DNA of 64,000 nt from Cryobacterium sp. Y82. Lineage in GTDB: Bacteria; Actinomycetota; Actinomycetes; Actinomycetales; Microbacteriaceae. Position 1 is the first letter of the stretch. The number at the start of each line of letters is the position of its first letter. A model generated the notes under the pieces. The model worked only from the letters and a program-made list of their open reading frames with translations. It ran no database searches and was not told the origin of the DNA. Position numbers and translations under genes: made by a program. The stretch is taken from positions 62,001-126,000 of the forward strand of contig NZ_PJJJ01000033.1 of assembly GCF_002929495.1 (NCBI RefSeq), in the 5' to 3' direction. Positions 42,834 to 51,421 of the stretch are shown one piece after another.

Positions 42834-45020
42834 ATGGCTTATACCCGCACCGATGCCTCGGGCAGCCGGAACAACCTCGGTCGTAACGGAGTCACCCGCA
42901 ATCGGGCTCATCCGCGCTCCCGCGACGACGACGCCCCGATCATTCCGATTCTCGCGCGTAAGGTGCGCGAGGTCGAAGCCAAGGCGCAGTCCGGCACCAA
43001 GCTCGGGCCAACCAATCGCACGAAATACCAGGTCATAGCCCTGTTAATGCGTGAAGAACGGGCCAGGGTCAAAGGCGACAAGGAACTCTCCGACGCCAAC
43101 CGAGCAGAGTTGCTCAAACGCCTCGACGGGATTGCGCAAATTCTGGCCAAGACTGCCGCCAGAGACACCAGCCTGATTACGCTGCTCGAACCCGATGCCG
43201 GCGTCTCCACCGTGGCCCAGCGGTTTCGGCGCGATTGGCTGCTCGAATCCGGTGCCGAGCTCAGCCCCGACGAACTCATCATTACCCGCGAGCCCGAGGC
43301 GGCACCGGTCGTGCTGCAAAACCAGGTCATTCCCCAATCGGTGAAAGCCAGGCAGCTCGCCAACCCGTTCCTCGCCCCTGACTTCAGCGCCGCCGCTCAG
43401 CCGGTCGTGCACCCGCGTCGGCTCGCCAATTGGGAACTGCTTGGCCCGTTGTTCAAGTCATTCGAGTACGGTTCGGGCGGCCAGGCGGCCAGCATGGACA
43501 TGCCGGAGGAACCTCGCCGCGATCGGCTCTCGCCGGGTGGCATGGAACTTATGCGACACCAGGCCCGATTCATCGAAAGCGCCCGGCTCGGGCACCGCAG
43601 TTACCTGCTCGCCGACGAGCCGGGCCTCGGCAAAACTGCGCAGAGCCTGCTGGCGGCATCCGTTGCCAATGCGTACCCACTACTGGCCATCGTACCCAAC
43701 GTGGTCAAGATGAACTGGGCGCGGGAAGTAGAACTGTGGACGCCGAACCGGCGGGCAACGGTCATTCACGGCGACGGCGATAGCCTCGACGCTTTCGCCG
43801 ATGTGGTTGTCGTGAACTATGACGTTCTCGACCGGCACCTGGCCTGGCTTGGCACGCTCGGGTTCAAGGGCATGGTAGTTGACGAGGCGCACTTCATCAA
43901 AAATCTGTCGTCCCAGCGGTCCAAACATGTGCTCTCGCTCGCAGACCAGATTCGTCGCAAGACCCCGGGCGGTAACCCGCTGCTGATGGCGCTCACCGGA
44001 ACCCCCCTCATCAACGACGTTGATGATTTTCGCGCCATCTGGCAGTTCCTCGGCTGGATCGACGGCGACAAACCGGCACCCGCGCTGCTGAAACGCCTGG
44101 AGGAGACCGGCCTGACCCCGGCCGACATGGGCTTCTATAAGGAAGCCCGGGCCGCCGTCATCGACATGGGCATCGTGCGTCGCCGCAAGGTGGACGTAGC
44201 CGCCGATCTGCCAGCCAAGCGCATCGCCGACCTGCCAGTGGAACTCGACGACGACCTCGGCCGATCGATCCGACAGGCCGAGCGCGAACTCGGTGCCCGC
44301 CTGGTCGCCCGGTACCACGCGCTCGTGGCCGCCAGGCATGCCGGCTCGGGCGGCCCGGCTGTTCCCGACGAAGACCAGCGGGATGCTTACGTTCGCGCCG
44401 TCGCCCACGCCGAACTCGAAGATTCCAAAGGCCAGACCACCGGCGAAAACGTGTTCACGATGGTGCGCAAAATCGGCCAGGCCAAGGCGGGGCTTGCGGC
44501 GGATTACGCCGCGCAACTGGCGCGTTCGGTGGGCAAGGTGGTGTTCTTCGCCAAGCACATTGACGTCATGGACACGGCGGAGGAGATCTTCGCCAAGCGC
44601 GACCTGAAAACGGTCTCGCTGCGCGGGGATCAGAGTGCAGTGGCCCGCCAGGCTGCGATCGACTCCTTCAACAACGATCCCGATGTCGCCATCGCGGTGT
44701 GCTCGCTGACGGCGGCCGGGGTCGGAGTCAACCTGCAGGCCGCGTCGAACGTCGTGCTGGCCGAACTGAGCTGGACCGCGGCCGAGCAGACCCAGGCTAT
44801 TGACCGGGTGCATCGCATCGGTCAGGATGAGCCGGTCACGGCCTGGCGCATCATTGCAGCGCATACCATCGACGCACGCATTGCCGATCTGATCGGCAGC
44901 AAAGAAGGTCTTGCCGCTCGCGCCCTCGACGGTTCCCAAGCGGAGTACTCGACCACCGATTCGGTGCAGGCGAGTGCTCTTATCTACCTGCTCACCCAGG
45001 CCCTCGACGGAAAGCTGTAG
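42834..45020 (+). CDS. SNF2-family DNA-dependent ATPase (helicase-like)
   Basis: Superfamily 2 protein of 728 residues. The ATPase lobe has motif I LADEPGLGKTAQSL (about residue 260), the DEAH box VDEAHFIKN and ALTGTPLINDV; the second lobe ends with VNLQAASNVVLAELSW and QAIDRVHRIGQDEPV. Only the SNF2 core and a 230-residue N-terminal extension, rich in charged residues, are present; there is no SWIM zinc motif. It may remodel nucleoid or polymerase complexes (RapA-like) but is not close to RapA. ATG 42834 follows a GGAGAACA site; the longer in-frame start at 42783 is rejected. Confidence 0.88.
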   Translation: MAYTRTDASGSRNNLGRNGVTRNRAHPRSRDDDAPIIPILARKVREVEAKAQSGTKLGPTNRTKYQVIALLMREERARVKGDKELSDANRAELLKRLDGIAQILAKTAARDTSLITLLEPDAGVSTVAQRFRRDWLLESGAELSPDELIITREPEAAPVVLQNQVIPQSVKARQLANPFLAPDFSAAAQPVVHPRRLANWELLGPLFKSFEYGSGGQAASMDMPEEPRRDRLSPGGMELMRHQARFIESARLGHRSYLLADEPGLGKTAQSLLAASVANAYPLLAIVPNVVKMNWAREVELWTPNRRATVIHGDGDSLDAFADVVVVNYDVLDRHLAWLGTLGFKGMVVDEAHFIKNLSSQRSKHVLSLADQIRRKTPGGNPLLMALTGTPLINDVDDFRAIWQFLGWIDGDKPAPALLKRLEETGLTPADMGFYKEARAAVIDMGIVRRRKVDVAADLPAKRIADLPVELDDDLGRSIRQAERELGARLVARYHALVAARHAGSGGPAVPDEDQRDAYVRAVAHAELEDSKGQTTGENVFTMVRKIGQAKAGLAADYAAQLARSVGKVVFFAKHIDVMDTAEEIFAKRDLKTVSLRGDQSAVARQAAIDSFNNDPDVAIAVCSLTAAGVGVNLQAASNVVLAELSWTAAEQTQAIDRVHRIGQDEPVTAWRIIAAHTIDARIADLIGSKEGLAARALDGSQAEYSTTDSVQASALIYLLTQALDGKL

Positions 45021-45025
45021 ACCGC

Positions 45026-46054
45026 ATGAAGATCGGTATTCTCACCAGCGGCGGCGACTGCCCCGGACTGAACGCGGTTATTCGCGGCGCCGTGCTCAAG
45101 GGTGTGCGCACGCACGACTTTGAGTTCGTCGGAATTCGCAATGGTTGGCGCGGGCTCGTGCAGAACGAGTTCATGCCTCTCGACCGCCACAGTGTGCGAG
45201 GCCTGTCCCGTCAGGGGGGGACCATCCTCGGCAGTTCCCGCACCAACCCGTTTGAGGGTGAGAATGGCGGCCCGGAGAATATCCAGCGCACTCTCGACGC
45301 CAGCGGGATTGACGCCGTGATCGCCATCGGCGGTGAGGGCACGCTGACCGCCGCGCACCGCCTTACCGATGCCGGCCTCAACATTGTCGGGGTGCCCAAA
45401 ACCATCGACAACGACCTCGAGGCCACCGATTATTCCTTCGGTTTCAACACCGCTGTCGAAATTGCCACCGAGGCGATCGACCGTCTGCGCACCACCGCCG
45501 AGTCGCACGGCCGCTGCATGGTTGTCGAAGTCATGGGACGCCACGTCGGCTGGATCGCGCTGCACTCCGGGATGGCCGGCGGTGCCCACGCTATTCTCAT
45601 TCCCGAGCAGCCTAAGTCGATCGATCAGATCTGCGCCTGGGTGGAGCATGTGCGTGACCGCGGCCGAGCCCCGGTCATCGTTGTTTCAGAAGGCTTTCTG
45701 CTCGCCGGCATGGAGGAGGCGCACTCCACCAAGGGGCTCGACGCTTTTCACCGGCCCCGCCTTGGCGGAATCAGCGAGGTCATCGCCCCGCTCATCGAGG
45801 AACGCACCGGCATCGAAAGCCGGGCGACGGTCCTGGGCCATACCCAGCGTGGCGGAGCCCCGTCGGCCTACGACCGAGTGCTCGCCACCCGGCTTGGAAT
45901 GGCAGCGATCGACGCGATCCGCAACGAGCAGTGGGGTTCAATGGTGTCCCTGCGCGGCACCGAGATCGATGTCGTGAGCATCGCCTCAGCCACCATCGGC
46001 CTCAAGCGGGTCTCACCGGCCCGTTATGACGAGGCTTCTGTACTGTTCGGCTAG
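45026..46054 (+). CDS. pfkA: 6-phosphofructokinase
   Basis: Glycolytic enzyme of 342 residues phosphorylating fructose 6-phosphate. Motifs: GILTSGGDCPGLNAVIRG, GGEGTLTAAHRL, GVPKTIDNDLEATD and VVEVMGRHVGWIAL. The residue after GGE is glycine, as in ATP-using enzymes (an aspartate there marks pyrophosphate users), while the later position is lysine (PKTIDND), as in the long actinobacterial enzymes that use ATP. ATP use is therefore likely but not certain. It lies 5 bp after the helicase gene. Confidence 0.92.
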   Translation: MKIGILTSGGDCPGLNAVIRGAVLKGVRTHDFEFVGIRNGWRGLVQNEFMPLDRHSVRGLSRQGGTILGSSRTNPFEGENGGPENIQRTLDASGIDAVIAIGGEGTLTAAHRLTDAGLNIVGVPKTIDNDLEATDYSFGFNTAVEIATEAIDRLRTTAESHGRCMVVEVMGRHVGWIALHSGMAGGAHAILIPEQPKSIDQICAWVEHVRDRGRAPVIVVSEGFLLAGMEEAHSTKGLDAFHRPRLGGISEVIAPLIEERTGIESRATVLGHTQRGGAPSAYDRVLATRLGMAAIDAIRNEQWGSMVSLRGTEIDVVSIASATIGLKRVSPARYDEASVLFG

Positions 46055-46078
46055 GCCCGGTCGAGTGGGCCGGTCAGG

Positions 46079-46333
46079 TCAGGCCAGTTTGGCTTGCACC
46101 TGGGCCAGCGAGGGGTTGGTCGCGGCCGATCCATCGGGGTACAGAATGGTCGGCACGGTCTGGTTGCCGTTGTTGAGGCTCATCACGAGTTCCGGCGTAC
46201 CGTCAACTCGCTCAATGTTCACCTCGGTGTAGCCGATTCCGGCGGTGTCGAGCTGCTTCTTCAATCGTTTGCAGTAACCGCACCAGTCGGTTGTGAACAT
46301 GGTGATGGTTCCGGTAGCGGGTACAAAGTCCAT
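46079..46333 (-). CDS. Mycoredoxin-type glutaredoxin
   Basis: Small thiol-disulfide protein of 84 residues with the active site TTDWCGYCKRLKKQL (about residues 14-28) and the TVPTILYPDG turn. The WCGYC motif is that of mycoredoxin-1 of mycothiol-producing actinobacteria, rather than the CPYC of glutathione glutaredoxins. It likely reduces mixed disulfides of proteins with mycothiol. Divergent from a Nudix gene, with 73 bp between them that holds two facing -10 boxes. Confidence 0.9.
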   Translation of the reverse strand: MDFVPATGTITMFTTDWCGYCKRLKKQLDTAGIGYTEVNIERVDGTPELVMSLNNGNQTVPTILYPDGSAATNPSLAQVQAKLA

Positions 46334-46339
46334 AAACGC

Positions 46340-46345
46340 AGCCTA
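46340..46345 (-). promoter_or_regulatory. -10 box (TAGGCT) for the mycoredoxin gene
   Basis: TAGGCT on the minus strand is six bases before ATG 46333; no ribosome site. Confidence 0.55.
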
Positions 46346-46394
46346 TCCGAGCTGCCCGTGAATTCACTCCGCACGGTCGCCTGTGCACGCGCAT

Positions 46395-46400
46395 TAAGAT
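46395..46400 (+). promoter_or_regulatory. -10 box (TAAGAT) for the Nudix gene
   Basis: TAAGAT, six bases (ATAGCA), then ATG 46407; leaderless-type spacing. Confidence 0.6.
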
Positions 46401-46406
46401 ATAGCA

Positions 46407-46880
46407 ATGACTTTGCCCCAGGTATGCGTGTGCTATCTCACTCGGCTATCTCCCGAGGGCGACCGGCAGGTACTGCTGGGGCGCAAGAAGAAAGGCCTCG
46501 GAGTGGGCAACATAGTCGGCCTCGGCGGCAAGCTCGAAATCGGTGAGACCGCAGTGGATGCGGCCGTGCGCGAAATCGAGGAGGAATCCGGACTCGTTGT
46601 GTCAGCATCCGCTCTGACCGAACTTGGGTTTCTCACGTACCTGTTTCCACACCGCGAAGAGTGGAGCCAGGAGTCGACCGTGTTCGTCTGCGACGAGTGG
46701 GCGGGGACCCCGCGGGAATCGAACGAGTTAAACCCGGTCTGGTTTGACATCGCGAGCCTGCCGGTGGACGACATGTGGGACGATGCCCGGCATTGGCTGC
46801 CGGGAGTGCTGGCCGGGGTGCCGGTGCGCGCCACGTTCACCTTCGGTGCTGACCTGGAAAGCGTCGTGGCTCGTGCCTGA
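46407..46880 (+). CDS. Nudix hydrolase (MutT-like)
   Basis: Hydrolase of nucleoside diphosphate-linked substrates, 157 residues. The Nudix box GKLEIGETAVDAAVREIEEESGL is complete (GX5EX7REUXEEXGU), read here in parts: GLGGKLEIGETAV and REIEEESGL. The MutT branch cleans 8-oxo-dGTP; the close MTH1-like features (LLGRKKKGLGVGN before the box) point that way but do not prove it. It overlaps the phosphate transporter by 8 bp. Confidence 0.9.
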   Translation: MTLPQVCVCYLTRLSPEGDRQVLLGRKKKGLGVGNIVGLGGKLEIGETAVDAAVREIEEESGLVVSASALTELGFLTYLFPHREEWSQESTVFVCDEWAGTPRESNELNPVWFDIASLPVDDMWDDARHWLPGVLAGVPVRATFTFGADLESVVARA

Positions 46881-48078
46881 ATTCAGCCTCATCATTGTGC
46901 TGGTCATCGCGCTGGCGCTCATCTTTGACTTCACCAACGGTTTTCACGACACGGCCAACGCCATGGCCACCCCGATCGCAACCGGCGCAATGAAGCCCAA
47001 GGTCGCCGTCGGTGTCGCCGCCATTCTCAACCTGGTCGGGGCCTTTCTCTCCACAGAGGTCGCGCGCACCGTGTCGGGCGGCATTATCAAGGAGGGGGAC
47101 GGGGGTGTGCTGATCACCCCTGAGCTCATCTTTGCCGGCCTGATCGGCGCGATCGTGTGGAACCTGGTCACCTGGTTGATGGGTCTGCCATCGAGCTCGA
47201 GCCACGCACTGTTTGGTGGACTGATTGGCGCTACGGTCATTGGCGTCGGCACCCAGGCCGTTGACTACAACGTCGTGGCCGCCAAGGTCATTCTGCCCGC
47301 GCTGATCGCACCGCTGATCGCCGGAGGAGTGGCACTCCTGGTCACTCGTCTGGCCTACCGAATAACGCGGCGTGATGTGGGCAAGCCAGACGGCCGCGGC
47401 GGCTTTCGTTACGCCCAGATATTCTCCTCCTCGCTCGTCGCCCTCGCGCACGGCACCAACGATGCCCAGAAAACGATGGGAGTGATCACCCTCACCCTCA
47501 TCGCCGGCGGGTTTCAAGCCGTCGGCAGCGGGCCCACTTTCTGGGTCATCGCCGCCTGCGCCCTCGCCATTGCCATTGGCACGTATACGGGGGGCTGGCG
47601 CATCATCCGCACCATGGGCACCGGACTGACCGAAATCAAGCCGGCCCAGGGTTTTGCCGCCGAAACCAGCACCGCCGCGACAATCCTCGCCTCCAGCTAC
47701 CTCGGATTCGCTCTCTCCACCACCCAGGTTGCCTCGGGCTCCGTGATCGGCTCCGGCCTCGGCCGACGGGGCTCCACCATCCGTTGGGGAATGGCCGGAC
47801 GCATCGCACTCGGCTGGGTCATGACCCTGCCGGCCTCGGCCATCATGGGCGCGTTCGCGGCGGGACTCGCGCTGATCGGACCGATCGGCATCGTGCTCGA
47901 CATGGTAATTGGAACGATCGTGATTATGGCCCTGTTTCGCTGGTCGCGTCGCAACCGCGTGACGCACCACACGCTGCTCAATGACATTGACGATGCCGGA
48001 CGGGTGGTCAGCATTAAGAAGACGCCGCGCCGGCCCGCGCGTCTTGGCCGTGGCGACCGCAGGAAGGTGTCACTGTGA
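46873..48078 (+). CDS. pit: Inorganic phosphate transporter, PiT family
   Basis: Low-affinity phosphate importer of 401 residues, about ten membrane segments. Family marks: FDFTNGFHDTANAMATPIATGA near the N-terminus and the second copy VALAHGTNDAQKTMGVITL; PSSSSHALFGGLIGA and the closing ASGSVIGSGL. The start GTG 46873 is inside the Nudix gene by 8 bp, so the genes are coupled. The in-frame 43 codons before it (from 46744) lie in another gene and are not used. The partner gene downstream overlaps by GTGA. Confidence 0.93.
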   Translation: MPEFSLIIVLVIALALIFDFTNGFHDTANAMATPIATGAMKPKVAVGVAAILNLVGAFLSTEVARTVSGGIIKEGDGGVLITPELIFAGLIGAIVWNLVTWLMGLPSSSSHALFGGLIGATVIGVGTQAVDYNVVAAKVILPALIAPLIAGGVALLVTRLAYRITRRDVGKPDGRGGFRYAQIFSSSLVALAHGTNDAQKTMGVITLTLIAGGFQAVGSGPTFWVIAACALAIAIGTYTGGWRIIRTMGTGLTEIKPAQGFAAETSTAATILASSYLGFALSTTQVASGSVIGSGLGRRGSTIRWGMAGRIALGWVMTLPASAIMGAFAAGLALIGPIGIVLDMVIGTIVIMALFRWSRRNRVTHHTLLNDIDDAGRVVSIKKTPRRPARLGRGDRRKVSL

Positions 48079-48407
48079 TCGACTGGAGCGCATTTCTCGT
48101 CGTCACTGCTGCGTCGTTGTTCTCAGCGGCCGTGCTCGTGAGCCTGTACTCGCTCGGACTGCGCCTGCTCACCACGGCCGGCCGCATTCCGCTGGTGGAG
48201 CCGCACGAATTTACCGGCGCGATCACCGTGCTGAGCCCGAAGAAGGCCGCGAAACAGCTCAAGCGAGCCCGCAAGGCCGCCGCGGCCAACCCGCTCACCC
48301 CCGCGATGAAGTCGCTGGCTCTGTTGGCAGGCTACGCCTGCTTCGTGCTCTGCGGCATTGCAGTGCTCTACGGTGTCTACCTGATCGTGCCCGCCCTGCA
48401 CCGGTAG
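48075..48407 (+). CDS. Small membrane partner of the PiT transporter
   Basis: A 110-residue protein with two membrane segments (LVVTAASLFSAAVLVSLYSLGL and LLAGYACFVLCGIAVLYGVYLI) separated by a basic loop KKAAKQLKRARKAAAAN. It overlaps the PiT gene by 4 bp. A similar small protein next to pit genes is known in other actinobacteria (a PitA-adjacent conserved membrane protein in mycobacteria). Its role in transport or its control is unknown. Confidence 0.78.
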   Translation: MIDWSAFLVVTAASLFSAAVLVSLYSLGLRLLTTAGRIPLVEPHEFTGAITVLSPKKAAKQLKRARKAAAANPLTPAMKSLALLAGYACFVLCGIAVLYGVYLIVPALHR

Positions 48408-48445
48408 CCCCGCTCGGCGTCCCGGTCATCCGCTTTCCTGTCGGG

Positions 48446-49723
48446 TCAGGCGGTCTTGCGGATGCGGCCGAGCCAGGTCATCAGGTGATAGATCACAATC
48501 GCCGCGACCGTGCCGAGGGCGATGCCGTTAAAGCTCAGGGCGCCGGCATTGAGGGTGAAGTCGGCGATGCCGATGATCAGCGCGGTCGCGGCGGTAAATT
48601 GGTTCACCGGCTTGGAGAAGTCGACCTTGTTGTCCAACCAGATCTTGACGCCGATGACCCCGATCAGTCCGTAGAGCGCGGTGGTGACACCGCCGAGCAC
48701 GCCATCGGGGATCGTGAAGATGATCGCACCGATTTTGGGGGAGAGGCCGAGCAGAATAGCCACAATTCCCGCGACCCAGTAGGCCGCCGTGGAGTAGATA
48801 CGCGTCGCGGCCATAACGCCGATGTTCTCGCCGTAGGTCGTGGTCCCGCTGCCGCCGCCAAAACCGGCGAGCATGGTGGCCAGACCGTCGGCGAGCAGGG
48901 CTCGTCCGGTGAGTTGGTTCACCTTCGCATCCGTCATCTGGGCCACACCTTTAATGTGACCGACGTTCTCAGCAATAAGCACGAGCACGACGGGGAGAAA
49001 GGCTGGCAGCACCCCGAGCACGGCCGCCGGGTTCTCCATGGGGTTGGCCGGCGCGGTGAACGGCGGCAGTCCGATCCAGGCAGCGTCTGCAACGCGGCTG
49101 AAGTCCACCTCACCGAAGAACACCGCGGCAACGTAGCCCACGAGCACTCCGAGAAAGATTGAGAGCCGGCCGAGGATGCCGCGAAACAGCACAGTGCACA
49201 GGATCACTGCGATGAGCGTGATGAGCGCGGTGAGCGGTGCCTTATCGAAATTAGCCTTGGCCACCGGGGCCAGGTTGAAGCCAATCAGGGCGACGATCGC
49301 GCCCGACACGATCGGTGGCATCAGCCGGTCGATCCAACCGGTCCCGGTGAGCTGCACGATGACGCCGACGAGGGCAAGCAGTACCCCGACGGCCATGATG
49401 CCGAACAGGGCGCTGCCCATGCCGGCCGAAGCCGTTGCCGCGGTAATCGGCGCGATGAACGCAAACGACGACCCGAGGTAACTGGGCAGCTTGTTGCCGG
49501 TGATCAGCAAAAACAGCAGCGTGCCCACGCCAGAGAACAGCAGGGTTGTGCTCGGCGGAAAGTCGGTGAGCAGGGGCACCAGAAAGGTCGCGCCGAACAT
49601 GGCGACGACGTGCTGCGAGCCGATGCCGATGGTCAACGGCCAGCTGAGCCGTTCGCCAGGGCCGACGACCGCCTGCGCCTCGACGGTTTTTCCGTCACCG
49701 TGCAGGGTCCAGGGCAGTGCCAT
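48446..49723 (-). CDS. uraA: NCS2 family uracil/xanthine permease
   Basis: Nucleobase permease of 425 residues in about 14 membrane segments. Marks: GIGSQHVVAMFGATFLVPL near the N-terminus, LFSGVGTLLFLLITGNKLPSYLGSSFAFIAPI, LIAENVGHIKGVAQM and the GGSGTTTYGENIGVMAATRIYST block typical of UraA-like NCS2 proteins. Uracil uptake is most likely. It is convergent with the PiT pair and divergent from a carboxylesterase, with 81 bp between the start codons. Confidence 0.92.
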   Translation of the reverse strand: MALPWTLHGDGKTVEAQAVVGPGERLSWPLTIGIGSQHVVAMFGATFLVPLLTDFPPSTTLLFSGVGTLLFLLITGNKLPSYLGSSFAFIAPITAATASAGMGSALFGIMAVGVLLALVGVIVQLTGTGWIDRLMPPIVSGAIVALIGFNLAPVAKANFDKAPLTALITLIAVILCTVLFRGILGRLSIFLGVLVGYVAAVFFGEVDFSRVADAAWIGLPPFTAPANPMENPAAVLGVLPAFLPVVLVLIAENVGHIKGVAQMTDAKVNQLTGRALLADGLATMLAGFGGGSGTTTYGENIGVMAATRIYSTAAYWVAGIVAILLGLSPKIGAIIFTIPDGVLGGVTTALYGLIGVIGVKIWLDNKVDFSKPVNQFTAATALIIGIADFTLNAGALSFNGIALGTVAAIVIYHLMTWLGRIRKTA

Positions 49724-49791
49724 GTGCGTTCTCGTTTCATTTGGTGCGGTATCTGTTTTGAGCGTAGTCGCAGCCGGTCAGCACCGCGGAA

Positions 49792-49797
49792 TAGACT
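49792..49797 (+). promoter_or_regulatory. -10 box (TAGACT) for the carboxylesterase gene
   Basis: TAGACT, seven bases (CGAGCGC), then ATG 49805; leaderless-type spacing. This supports the short start. Confidence 0.55.
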
Positions 49798-49804
49798 CGA
49801 GCGC

Positions 49805-51355
49805 ATGAGCCAGCTCGCTGATCCGACCACCGTGCAGGGTCTCGAAGTGCGGGTGTCCGGTGGTTTGCTCCGCGGAGTTCGTGAACGCGGCGTCGTGGCC
49901 TGGCGCGGCATCCCCTATGCGGCCGCCCCGGTCGGCGATCTGCGCTTTCGAGCACCGCAGCCGGCGCCGCCCTGGCACGGCGTGCGTGACGCGAGCGCGT
50001 GGGGACTGATTGCCCCGCAGAGCCACAAGGGCCAGTTTCGCGGCGCCCACCCGCGCATCCCGCAGGGGGAGGACTGCCTCAACCTCAACGTGATGGCACC
50101 CGACGAACGGTTTGCCTTCGCACAACTCCGACCGGTGATGCTGTTCATCCACGGCGGCGCCTACAGCGTCGGCTCCAGCCGCGAAGTTCCGCGGCAAGGG
50201 GAGGGACTGGTGCGGCGGGGCGGCATCATCTACGTCAGCCTGAACTACCGGCTGGGGGCTCTCGGGTATCTGGACTTTTCTCGATTTGGTTCGCCGGAGC
50301 ATCCGTTTGAGAGCAACCTGGGCCTGCGGGACCAGGTCGCCGCCCTGCAGTGGGTGCACGACAACATTCAGGCCTTCGGCGGTGATCCGGATGCGGTCAC
50401 CCTGTTCGGCGAGTCGGCCGGCGGCAACGCAGTCACCACGCTGATGACCGTGCCGAGCGCGACCGGTCTGTTCCACCGGGCGATCGCGCAGAGCGCCCCG
50501 CCGAACGCGGTCTACCCGAGTGATATCACCGGACGCTGGGCCGGCGAATTCGTGGACAGCCTGATCGAAGCGCCTGGCCCCCACAACAGCGCCGACGCGG
50601 CCCGCCTGTTGCTCGCCGCCGACCCTGCACTCCTCGCGGCCGCCACGACCGCACTGACCGTGCGCACGCCAGACCAGGACCCGGGCACGATTCCCCTCTG
50701 CCCGGTCATCGACGGTGATTTTCTGCCGGAGCGGCCGCTGGACGCCTTCCGGGACGGCCGGGCCGCTCGCATACCGCTGATCATTGGCACCAACGCGCGT
50801 GAGGGCTCGTTGTTCAGCGGACGCATCGATATTCTCGCCACGACGCCCGCGCGCATCCGTGCAATCTTTAAAAAGACCAAGAAGAAGGCGAAGAAGGCAC
50901 TTAAAGCTCAGTATCCGGGCATTCCCGCGCTGCGGGCGGCTCTGGATTTTGGCGGCGACTACTCGTTCTGGTATCCGAGCGTCAAGGTCGGCGAACGACA
51001 CTCCAGGTACGCGCCGGTGTACTTCTACCGTTTCGATGCCGCTCCACGGCTGCTGCGGCTGATGGGCCTCGATGCCACCCACGGCCTCGAACTCTTTCCG
51101 TTGTTTGACCGCCTCGACGGCTGGTTTGGCCGCGGTATGACGGCCCTCGGCGGGCGCCGCACCTTTCAGGGCATCGCGACACGGATGCAGGGCTGGTGGC
51201 TCGGCTTCGTGCACGGCGGCGTGCCATCGGCCGATTGGCCTCTCTACGACGAAACCACGCGCGCGACGCTCATCATCGATCGGGTTGACCAGGTCGAGAT
51301 GGATCCGCACCGGGAACGGCGCCTGGCCTGGGGACGGTTCGTGCCACACGTTTGA
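49805..51355 (+). CDS. Type-B carboxylesterase (para-nitrobenzyl esterase family)
   Basis: Alpha/beta hydrolase of 516 residues. The nucleophile serine is in TLFGESAGGNAVTTL (about residue 205), the oxyanion hole HGGAYSVGSSREV, and the early RGIPYAAAPVGDLRFR-type pattern WRGIPYAAAPVGDLRF is diagnostic. No signal peptide is present. The in-frame codons back to 49610 lie upstream without homology and are not included. It lies between two nucleobase permeases, but its substrate is unknown. Confidence 0.9.
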   Translation: MSQLADPTTVQGLEVRVSGGLLRGVRERGVVAWRGIPYAAAPVGDLRFRAPQPAPPWHGVRDASAWGLIAPQSHKGQFRGAHPRIPQGEDCLNLNVMAPDERFAFAQLRPVMLFIHGGAYSVGSSREVPRQGEGLVRRGGIIYVSLNYRLGALGYLDFSRFGSPEHPFESNLGLRDQVAALQWVHDNIQAFGGDPDAVTLFGESAGGNAVTTLMTVPSATGLFHRAIAQSAPPNAVYPSDITGRWAGEFVDSLIEAPGPHNSADAARLLLAADPALLAAATTALTVRTPDQDPGTIPLCPVIDGDFLPERPLDAFRDGRAARIPLIIGTNAREGSLFSGRIDILATTPARIRAIFKKTKKKAKKALKAQYPGIPALRAALDFGGDYSFWYPSVKVGERHSRYAPVYFYRFDAAPRLLRLMGLDATHGLELFPLFDRLDGWFGRGMTALGGRRTFQGIATRMQGWWLGFVHGGVPSADWPLYDETTRATLIIDRVDQVEMDPHRERRLAWGRFVPHV

Positions 51356-51376
51356 GTCGCGCGCCTGGCCTGGTCG

Positions 51377-51382
51377 TAGAAT
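51377..51382 (+). promoter_or_regulatory. -10 box (TAGAAT) for the AzgA-type permease
   Basis: TAGAAT is followed by six bases and TTG CAT TAA, a two-codon leaderless mini-ORF, then a GGGAG ribosome site (51411-51415) before the proposed ATT start at 51422. Confidence 0.5.
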
Positions 51383-51421
51383 GGAACCTTGCATTAAGAG
51401 CCACGGCACCGGGAGCACACC

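Noticed and set aside
42623..42886. 87-codon plus-strand frame in the helicase upstream region
   Set aside because: No ribosome site, Cys/Arg/Pro-rich composition, overlaps the helicase start; not protein-like.
43680..44939. 419-codon minus-strand frame opposite the SNF2 helicase
   Set aside because: Antisense of motif-rich helicase sequence; no motif of its own.
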